64,000 nucleotides of DNA from Tetraselmis striata. Its lineage: Eukaryota > Chlorophyta > Chlorodendrophyceae > Chlorodendrales > Chlorodendraceae. A program made the position numbers and the translations under genes. How positions within the stretch are numbered: position 1 is the stretch's first letter; each line of letters starts with the position of its first letter. Location: assembly GCA_006384855.1 (NCBI GenBank), contig VCJN01000118.1, positions 59,075 through 123,074 of the forward strand, in the 5' to 3' direction. This document shows, one piece after another, positions 56,400 to 64,000 of the stretch. The notes beneath the pieces were generated by a model that was not told the origin of the DNA, did no database searches, and saw only the letters and a list, made by a program, of their open reading frames with translations.

Positions 56400-57180
56400 C
56401 TCCCTTGGCGAGCCATGCCCTTGTGCTTTTTGCTCCTTCTCAGTAACACAAGGTATGCTGGCTCGTTCTGAGGATGCTGGCGTGGATTCCACTCCTTCAA
56501 CTTGGGCGGTCGCGTACGCTAATCACGTGGCACGTTGCTCTGGGGGCGACTCCAATCACGCCGCACACGAGTGGGCAGCACATGGCCTTTCCGACGTTTG
56601 CCACGACATGAAGTCCGCGCTGGGCGTGGGTGTCCAGATCCTCACGGACCCGTCGGTGCTTGTTTCTCTTCCGAAGGGCAGCGACGGCCGGCCGGCCAAT
56701 GTTGGGCTTTTTGGGTATGGTGGTATCCGTGGGAACACGGTTGTTGTCGATACCACCATTGCCCCTATCCTCGGCGTGTCAAGCTCGGACGATCCAACGA
56801 CTACTGCATTGCGGGCTGCAGAGCGTCACAAAATCCAGAAGTATGACGAGGGTGTCCGAAACGCCGCCGGCATGCTTCGCTTTGTTCCTTTCGCCGTTTC
56901 CGATTTTGGCTCGCTGGCTCCGCACGCTGCGGCCTTCTTGGCGGAGCTCACTAAGACCAGCCACACACACACTGGCCAAAAACTCGGCGGTCAGCTCTTG
57001 TCTGTGTGGCGCCGCCGTATCTCCTTCCTCATCAACATGGCACATGCAGACAACGTTCTTGGCGGGGTCGCGGCCGCGCGCGCGGCACGTGATGGTGCTC
57101 TTGCGCCTGCGTCGCGTCGCTCGTCGGCATGTGTTGCTATGACCCGGGTCATTGGCTGCAAGCGTCCTCGTCGCGGCTGA
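56400..57180 (+). pseudogene. C-terminal part of a LINE-like retroelement polyprotein
   Basis: The open frame from about 56400 to the stop at 57180 contains GGIRGNTVVVDTTIAPILGV, LRAAERHKIQKYDEG, LRFVPFAVSDFGSLAPHAAA and LLSVWRRRISFLINMAHADN. The VVD-TI-P...AERHKIQKY layout resembles the D...xK of restriction-nuclease-like domains at the end of some non-LTR polyproteins. An AT-only stretch (57254-57271) and a probable 3' UTR follow. No RT precedes it within the window, so it is 5'-truncated, which is usual for LINE copies. The reading frame is unbroken, suggesting fair youth. Confidence 0.55.
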
Positions 57181-57292
57181 TAGCCTACCCCGGGGCGGTG
57201 GTCCCTTCGGTTCCTGGCAGCTTGGCGACTTCGTGGTTCCCTTGGCTCCTTATATATATATAATATATATATGGACAACGTTGACTATGTTG

Positions 57293-57397
57293 ACTACCAG
57301 TAGTTGGGGTTTCCTTTTCCGCATGCCGACCTCTGCGCGCGTTCGCATGCGTACGCGTTACAACTGTGGCACGCATGCGATGCTCGCAGGTATATAC
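57293..57397 (+). repeat. Stand-alone copy of the B repeat of the 58774-62020 DIRS-like element
   Basis: GTTTCCTTTTCCGCATGC ... GGCACGCATGCGATGCTCGCA parallels 61694-61799 (GTTTCCTTTTCCGCATGC ... GGCACGCATGCGCTGCTCGCA). It is cut by the hAT-type insertion at 57398. Confidence 0.75.
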
Positions 57398-57762
57398 CAG
57401 GGTTGGGCTGCAGTCCACTTTCTAGTACTGCAGGCTGCAGTGCAGTGCTGCAGGCTGCAGTGCAGGCTTCCGTACTGCAGGCTGCAGGCAGGCTGCAGTG
57501 CAGGCTGCAATCAACAGGCTGCAGTATTGCAGGCTGCATGCTACGGGCAGGCTGCAGTGCATGCTGCAATGCAGGCTGCAGTAGCATTGAAACTGTTGAT
57601 TATAGGGAAGGGCGGGACAGTGAAGGGTATATAGTTGCGGCACTGTGGGTAACCGCACTGCAGCCCCTTTTCGGGAAGTACTGCAAGCTGCAGTGCAGCA
57701 GCTTAATGGCAAGCTGCAGTTTCTGCAGCCTGCAATGCAGTAGATACTGCAGCCCAACCCTG
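57398..57762. mobile_element. Non-autonomous hAT-type element filled with CTGCAG repeats
   Basis: 365 bp. Begins CAGGGTTGGGCTGCAGTCC and ends ACTGCAGCCCAACCCTG, an exact inverted terminus of about 17 bp. The flanking 8-mers GTATATAC (57390-57397) and GTAAATAC (57763-57770) differ at one base, which fits an 8-bp hAT duplication. Most of the interior is a dense array of CTGCAGGCTGCAGTGCAG words, on both sides of a ~90 bp unique core (about 57590-57680). No coding capacity. Confidence 0.85.
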
Positions 57763-57770
57763 GTAAATAC

Positions 57771-58773
57771 ACCTGCCCACAAAGTCTTGCCCCACTTGTC
57801 AAGCATCAATTGTAGATTGGCCCATTATGAGCCCTCACCTTCGTTACTTTCCGGCCGCGCGCCCTTCCATGTGTCAAACGGGAACACGACATCATGCGTG
57901 GGGGGAGCCCTAAGAGGCGTTTGTTGTGCTCTCGTTGTAAAAGCCATACGTGTGCGTGTCACTGTTCAGGGTTGGTAATGAATTTGATAACCCAATGTCA
58001 CGAGGGCACGAATTTTTATATCGCACGTATATGGATTCTATCTGTACGGATGAATGCCAAGAGTTAGCTCTACCATTGTAGAGCACATCCACAAAGGCGC
58101 GCTCTCCCCACCGTCGGCATGCAAGCAAGTGAGCAGTTCCCGCAAAACGGCCAGTACTGCGATTAAGGCTTGCTCCAAAACCAGCCCACTTACACATGGT
58201 GTCCGCATTCAATGCGCCCTTGGTAGTGCCGGGCTTCAGCCCATACTGCGCAAGGGTGCAACCCCCGAGTCAGCGGGTGGGTCCATTTGGTCACCTGCTA
58301 CGGCATCGTCCAGGGTATGTGGTACGTAGGGCTGGCCATCAATTCGCTCCGATATTCTGCTATTGGGCTGCGCCTAGCGGGCCCCTAAGCGGGGAAAATC
58401 CGCCCGCGCCGGGCGAGTACATCGCCTTCTTATCGGGATGCCGGTCGCGCGGTAAGCCACTGTACTAGGGTTTGTAAAGATATTTGCATCGCCCCCCCCC
58501 CCCCCCCCCCCCCACCACCCCCCTCGGTTATATTTCCACCGAGGGGGCCGGCAGGGTTCGAACCAGCGCATAGCGGAATCACGAGCGTAACAGGCAGCCC
58601 CACCCCTCCGCCATCTGTCACATCTCAAGCCGTTGGTGAATATTCTAAGTTAATTATATCACAAAAATGCGCCACTGTACCACGCGGCAGTCGACGGCGC
58701 CGGTGCTGACGCGGCGATATGGACAGATACGTGCATGGCAAGACTTACGAGGTAGGGGGACTGTAGTACTGTT
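57771..58773. other. Spacer with unassigned frame and SINE-like sequence
   Basis: A minus-strand frame around 57910-58260 reads GLKPGTTKGALNADTMCKWA, FGASLNRSTGRFAGTAHLLA and CRRWGERAFVDVLYNGRANS. It looks protein-like and transposon-like, but I do not recognise it. A C run lies at 58494-58513 and a tRNA-like segment at 58530-58625. Confidence 0.35.
58530..58625 (-). repeat. tRNA-derived (SINE-like) sequence
   Basis: On the minus strand a box-A-like TGGCGGAGGGGTGGG and a perfect box B, GGTTCGAACCC, stand about 40 bp apart, as in a Pol III internal promoter. The acceptor stem of a real tRNA cannot be formed at the right places, so this is tRNA-derived rather than a tRNA gene. A G run (C on the plus strand, 58494-58513) follows. 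Confidence 0.5.
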
Positions 58774-61700
58774 CATCGTACTTAAAGCACGGTAGTCCGC
58801 GTATGCTTTAATACCCAAAATCTGCATGGGAAGAAGCTGCCGCACAAACGAGCACGGTCAACTCCAGCACCACGCTGTGAGTCGACACCAATCGAGGTGG
58901 AATTATTATAAAAACTAGCGGGTTGTATGTTGTCCCCATCGTCTTCCATTTTTCACGCCCCGCTTACCAGCGCATGTGGCGGCCCGCGTCGACGATGCCT
59001 TCGGGTTCGTCCCGTGCAAGACGCTTTGGCTTTCCTGCACGCCCGAACCGCGTGTGAAGACTCGCCGTCCTCCGACCGCCGGTACGGTCTTTTTGGTTGC
59101 GACTAGCCGACTTTTGCCGGTCTGCTGACACTTCGAAAGGCGAGCGCTATTACACCGCGCCTTTCTTCTCAACAAGCCCCCATTCCAACTGCGCGGGGTG
59201 GTGGTAATGGTGGCCCATTTGCGTGGCCTCACAATGGCACGCTCCATCTTGGCGTCGACTGCTCGGCGCCTCGGCCTAGCTGGCCGGTTCAAACATCTAC
59301 ATAGGGATTGGCAACGATTCCGTTTCCGGCCGGTGGCCTACCCGACTACCATGCATGACCGAACGGGCTGCTCCCTCCGGCCTATTAATACCGCCGCGGC
59401 CCGCGACGAGCACGCACGGGGCCTAGGGCGACCGATATCACTGCCGAGCGTGGGGACGAACCCTTCCGGGTCACACGTGTAGCTTTGTGGACTCCGGCTC
59501 GCGTGCAGACTCGTGCACCCCTGACGAATCGGATAAATGCGCCACCGGGTGCGACGCAATTGGCATGCTTGGGCGGACATCGGCGCCGGCCGCCCGGTCG
59601 TCAACATGATCCGCAACGGCGTGCGCATCCCGTTCAAGAGCGGGCCGGGCCGCTTCGCCCCTTTCAGCCAAAGGGTATCGATGGAGGACGCGACTCCCGA
59701 CCAACTACGCTTCATGGATGACGAGCTACTCGCTTTTTGGCTCGCGGAGCGTGGGAAGAAGGCCACTGCTCGCGGTGGGCTTCTCGGTTGTTCCTCGTAC
59801 CCAAGCCGGGCGTCAATAAATGGCGGCTCATCATCGATCTACAATTCCTCAGCCGGCATTGCGAGGAGCGAAACCTGAGTTTCGAGACTGTCACGCGGCT
59901 GAGTCACCTGACGCGTTCAAGCGACTGAATGCTTTCCATGGACCTACATGACGGCTTCTACGCCGTCGGCATCGCTCGTCCCGAAGACCGAGACTATTTC
60001 ACCGTCAACTACCGAGGCAAGCTCTACCGCCGGCTTGCGGGGCTCCCCATGGGGTGGAGCCTTAGCCCCTACTACTTCTGCTCATCTCTCACTACGGCGT
60101 TCAACCGCCATCTGCGACGCCCCGACTTCGCAATGACCTCCCAAGCAGTGCGTCGCGCCAAGCTGAGCATCGGGCGACGTTAAGCGCTGCGCGGTCACTT
60201 CCATGGCTACCGCATGCTAGGGACGACTTCTTGTTCTTTGCGTCCAGCCGAACGCAAGCCTACATTAGAGTGCGCGACCGCCTCAACTCCGTGCTCGGAC
60301 GGCTGGGTCACAGCCGACACCCCGACAAGGACCAATGGAAGCTGATACAACGGTTGGAGCACCGTGGTCTAGAGATCGACTCGCGGAGCGGTGCGATTTG
60401 AGACCCCCCCCCCTTTCGGAAATTCGATTCACTCGCTGCTACAACCATCGGCATGATATCCGCCGGCGGGCTAAGCGCGAGACAAGCGATGGCTGCATGT
60501 GCGAGAGCTCGCGTCCCTGGCAGGATGTGCTCAATAGTTCCTATTTCTCGCCATCCAGCCGGCGCGGTTCTACCTGTGCGAGCTGCACGAAGGACTCGTG
60601 GAGCGGGCAAGTGAAGATGACGTACCAGCTGCGACGCGACCTCGAGTGGTGAGTAGCGGTCGCCAACCACGACAACAACGGCCGCTCCATCGTCTACAAA
60701 CCCGTGGAGACGGCCTACATGCATGTCGACAACTCTGGCTATAGATGTATACGAGTGGGGCGCCATCCTCAACGAGACCACCGAAGCGCGCGGGTTTTGG
60801 TACGACTGCGACAACGAGCTAAACATCGCCTACATGATTGGCCGCAAGTAGTACTTGAAGGCTGTCCGGTACGCCATACTTACATGCCTCGCGGAGATGC
60901 TAGGTTGATAGGTGCTGCTCCATGAGGACAACACGGGGGTGGTCCACTTCCTCGCCAACCTCACCTCCCGCTCCCCGCTGCTCATGACGGAGCTGCATAA
61001 ATTGTGATTCATTCGTGACTTCAACGACATCTCCATCCGTGCGCGCTACATCTAGACCACGGCGAACACCTGCCTGGGCTGGCCGCTGCAGCCGCGAAAT
61101 TGACTACCGACGGCGACTGGGCGTTCAGCCTACGCCACTTCAACCACCTGGACACCATTTGGGGTCGTCACACCAGCATCGACCGCTTCGCTACCATGGA
61201 GAACGCGAGGCTCCCGCGCAACAATTCACGCTCGCGTGACCCTTGCATCGCGGCCACCGACAGCGTGCGCCTCTCCGATGGCGCATTGCGCAGTGAGCAC
61301 CACTGGTGCAACCCCCTTATGGGGCCTCATTGACAACCTCGTCATCAAACTCCACACCTCTGGCGAGGCGGCCACGGTCATCGTGCCCTACTGGCCCGAC
61401 CGCGGCTGGCACCAGCGCCTCTCGAAAAAGGCATCCGAGGTGGTGGTCTTCCCGCCCTCCCCGGACCTACTCTTCGCGCCGGGCCGCCTCGGCGTGCGCA
61501 CTGGCGTCGGTCGGTGGTCGCCGGTGGCCGGTGGTCGCCTTCCGGCTCCCCCTTCGAGCCCGGTGCCCCGCCCCGGATTTTTTACCGCCCCTCGTCTGCC
61601 CCTCGAGCCGGCCGGCGCCCTCCTGCGTCGTGCCCCAAGATTAAGCTCGGCAACCCCCCCCCTCCCCCCCCCCTCCCTTCTTTGAAATATGTTTACTAGC

Positions 61701-62020
61701 AGTCGTTGTGGTTTCCTTTTCCGCATGCAGATCGCTGCGCGCGCGTTTGCCTGCGTACACGTTCCAAATGTGGCACGCATGCGCTGCTCGCAGGTATATA
61801 CATCGTACTAAAAAGCACGGTAGTCCGTGTATGCGTCAACACCCGGAATCCCCATGGGAAGAAATGTATTGCCGTACAAGCAAGCACGGTCAACTCCAGC
61901 ACCACGCTGGGAGTCGACCCCAATCGAGGTCGAATTATTATGAAAACTAGCGAGCTGTCTGCTGTCCCCATCTTCCATCTTTGCGCCCCGCCTACCATGT
62001 GGTGGGCCGCGTCCCTCCCT
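58774..62020 (+). mobile_element. DIRS-like retroelement remnant with RT-RNase H and split repeats
   Basis: A1-like repeat at 58774-58990 and its copy A2 at 61801-62020 (shared words CATCGTACT, AGCACGGTAGTCCG, AGCACGGTCAACTCCAGCAC, AATTATTAT). A B1-like repeat (61694-61799) lies directly before A2. This again is a split-direct-repeat arrangement. The body holds a broken RT-RNase H ORF; gag and tyrosine recombinase were not found. It is a different family from the 377-3602 element, because the repeats share no sequence. B2 was not found downstream of 62020. Confidence 0.7.
59537..61690 (+). pseudogene. DIRS-type reverse transcriptase and RNase H (multiple stops and frameshifts)
   Basis: RT: SRLFLVPKPGVNKWRLIIDL, LSFETVTRLSHL, then a stop (TGA at 59926) where the family has Trp in D-W-MLS, then MLSMDLHDGFYAVGIARPED, YFTVNYRGKLYRRLAGLPMG, and RDDFLFFASSRTQAYIRVRD holding the catalytic DD. 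RNase H-like: EWGAILNETTEARGFWYDCD, LLHEDNTGVVHFLANLTSRS. The C-terminal part FNHLDTIWGRHTSIDRFATM ... NPLMG..., ending near the PPSPDLLFAPGR region, is typical of DIRS polyproteins. At least six frame changes make it inactive. These are the enzymes that the 377-3602 element lacks. Confidence 0.85.
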
Positions 62021-63353
62021 TCCTCACTCACTTCGCGCTTTTTGTTCGTGCTGGCTGCCGACAGGCTTCTGCCTTAGAAAACATGGTATCCGAAGCCAAA
62101 GCGTCTTTTCGGCAAACCACACACCCCCTTTTCTTAAGTCCGCCAACTTTAAAATACCTGCGTTGCTGTGGCCATTTATGACATACAATGTGGTTATGGT
62201 CACTGCAATTATTCAGCTTTAGATTATTCAGGCGGTCAGCAGTCCGTCTGATGCTGGTAGAACGCTATACATCATCCCGTGGTACCGCGGGTACCCGTAC
62301 TATATCATGCTAAAGATAGTCGATGGTTGGTTATAAAAGAGTATAACTGTTACATACGACTCGCACACGTTTCTGTGCTGATGGAACATGGCCGGAACCA
62401 GCACAATAGCATGCATGTAATCATGGCAGTGCTGATAAGGTATATGACATGGTCACTGTTGCGGATCGATATGGACCAAATTGCCCATGTACAATAGACA
62501 TGCCATTGGAATACATGCCGTGCGTGGTGCCGGGATTCTTGCATGATGCCATACGTTGTCATGCAAACACTGTAAACAAAACCACAAAACAGGACTGCGT
62601 CGTCTACTTCTTTACTGCGCCAGCGGCTGCGGAATGGCACTGCTGCTCATGTCTGATGCGCAGTGGCATTACCGTAGGTATTGTGGCATTGCTTGAATAA
62701 GCATCTGCATGTTAGGCTGATATCTATTTGTGTTTATTGCTACTTGCCATTGCAAACATATCGGCATGCATGTGGATGACAACGCAGGCACTCTGATTGG
62801 TACTATCGGACCGCAGCAAAGCTTGATGACGCAGGCGGGCTTGCTCATGTCCAGCATCAGCACTGGCCACAGATAACAGTACTTTACTTTGGTATGCGAT
62901 AAACATGCAATGATGTTTTGTGAGCAACATGTAGTGTCTTTGCATGCTCACACAAATGACCGCAAGGAGATAGATGCACACCTCGAGGCTTATCAGCGCG
63001 CCTTCATGTCCAGGCACCGTCACACTGCATCATGTGACATGCAGCCACATACATGTAACTCATCCACCCAACTCCATGCACTCAGAGCCATACATCACAT
63101 GCCAAGCACCAGGGAAGCAGGCGCGCTGCACTCTGGTTGCGGACTGCTTTCGATAAGTTGGATTACACAAATGAACAAGAATGACTTTGCGCGCAACTAG
63201 GGTGAGGCCACCGCGCCGTTTTGCATTCTTTGCGGCCACGCAAAATAGGACTACATGCTGCAGGAATTCAATTGTTTGTTTTCGCACCCCTCTGTAATTC
63301 CTTTTCTTATGATTCACCCGCCACCCCCTCCTCCCCTCTCTTGAATCGTATGT
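62021..63353. other. Intergenic region, nothing recognised
   Basis: About 1.3 kb, AT-richer than the genes, with CATG-rich words (GCATGCATG, ACATGT). Open frames are short and motif-free. Confidence 0.45.
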
Positions 63354-64000
63354 TCAGGTGTTATGGATGAACCTGACCACCGTTGCAGTGATGTCATCCA
63401 CCACGCCGTCCTCCTCCTCGATCCAGCGTGCGTACGACCGATCAATAAGGTCCTTCACGCCATCTTCGAGCCGCTCGTGGCTGCTAACTATATCAACCGC
63501 CTGCTGGCTTGTCGATGAATTCCCATACACCATCCGATGCCAGGATGATGAACTGATCCGCAGGGTAGAGCTCCAGCACGCTGATGCCGGGCTCGGAGAT
63601 GACACCAACAGTGTGAGCAATCTTGTCGCCCAGCGCGCGGCTCATCGCCAGACCCCGGGATCCAGGCATACTGGAGCCAGACGCGGGGCGGCCCAATAGG
63701 CTCGCCTCCTTCGTCTACCAATCGCTCCACGCGGCCATTGCGTGACTGTATCCGCTTCTTCTCCTCCGGATCACTTGGCTTGTGGTCGATCGTGAGGTCA
63801 ATGCCCTCCATGCCATTCTTGGTCTTGCTGCCAAAGCAGCCCACGGCTGTCCCCCACCCAGGCGGTGTACAGCATCTTGCCCTTGAGTAGACTGATGACG
63901 GCAGTGCTTCCACTGAACTCGCAGTCGACAAAACTTTGTGCCAGCTTTTCGTCGACATCCAAGAAACCCTCTGTGAGGGCAGCAGGGATGTTGTCCTCCT
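63354..64000 (-). CDS. Protein phosphatase 2C, C-terminal part (partial, frameshifted)
   Basis: Enters from the right edge on the minus strand: EGFLDVDEKLAQSFVDCEFS, GSTAVISLLKGKMLYTAWVG with DSRG (PP2C motif GSTA...ANVGDSR); then in another frame EGIDLTIDHKPSDPEEKKRI and NGRVERLVDEGGEPIGPPRV; then GLAMSRALGDKIAHTVGVIS with ADQFIILASDGVWEFID (Mg-binding DG); then in a third frame SQQAVDIVSSHERLEDGVKD ... GVVDDITATVV (metal-binding DD). Three frame jumps in about 350 bp, at roughly 63830, 63680 and 63510, mark either a pseudogene or base-call errors, since the sequence between jumps is perfectly conserved. A Ser/Thr phosphatase role follows from the family. Confidence 0.8.

Noticed and set aside
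57410-57720. CTGCAG run as a simple satellite
   Set aside because: It lies entirely between exact inverted termini with an 8-bp flanking duplication, so it is better explained as the body of a mobile element.
58530-58625. Functional tRNA gene on the minus strand
   Set aside because: The T-arm word GGTTCGAACCC is present, but no acceptor stem pairs at the correct distance and the stem that does pair leaves only about 58 nt.

Overview
This window is nuclear DNA from a GC-rich green alga (Chlorophyta). A trebouxiophyte-like lineage is my guess, not something shown. The evidence is spliced genes with GT-AG introns, an SBP-box transcription factor (a family confined to the green lineage), plastid-targeted proteins including a DUF3067 homologue, and algal-type DIRS, LINE-like, Harbinger and hAT transposons. 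Many introns carry 14-30 bp pure C (or G) runs.

Host genes, in order: a plastid protein of unknown function (6463-7614, -); GINS subunit SLD5 (8403-9342, +, 2 exons); an acyltransferase-3 family membrane protein (10015-11918, -, 2 exons); mitochondrial class II fumarase (13025-15781, -, 8 exons, 494 aa); 40S ribosomal protein S9 (27886-28467, -); an amino-acid permease continuous with a roughly 570-residue acidic, coiled-coil-like tail (29777-35816, +, 13 exons); a DUF3067 plastid protein (37227-38815, -, 3 exons); an RPP40-like RNase P/MRP subunit (43822-45920, +, 6 exons); an SBP-box factor (46674-48545, -, 3 exons); and the 3' part of a PP2C phosphatase (63354-64000, -, cut by the window edge and frameshifted). 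Exon phases were checked by hand and close without stops in all the spliced genes.

The rest is mostly mobile DNA. At 377-3602 a young tyrosine-recombinase element has split direct repeats (A1-body-B1-A2-B2, with the 181-bp A copies identical) and encodes gag and recombinase but no reverse transcriptase. It sits in a repeat whose uninterrupted relative lies near 5205-5265. A Ginger-like transposon (17510-21617) is bounded by TGT...ACA inverted repeats and by arrays of a CATGTGCACATG palindrome. Two small hAT-type elements (21685-22298, 57398-57762) share the terminus CAGGGTTGGGC and 8-bp duplications but have unrelated subterminal arrays. Two PIF/Harbinger-type elements lie head to tail (49314-54011 and 54015-55557), share one TTA, and carry a transposase, a Myb-like partner and a cysteine-rich ORF. 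Degenerate DIRS copies (22544-25690; 58774-62020) and LINE-like fragments (3754-4980, 39337-39830, 40290-41384, 41385-43343, 56400-57180) fill the remaining gaps.

No bacterial-type operon, CRISPR array or canonical tRNA/rRNA gene was found. Host genes stand alone, with intergenic spaces of about 0.4-1.3 kb where transposons have not widened them.
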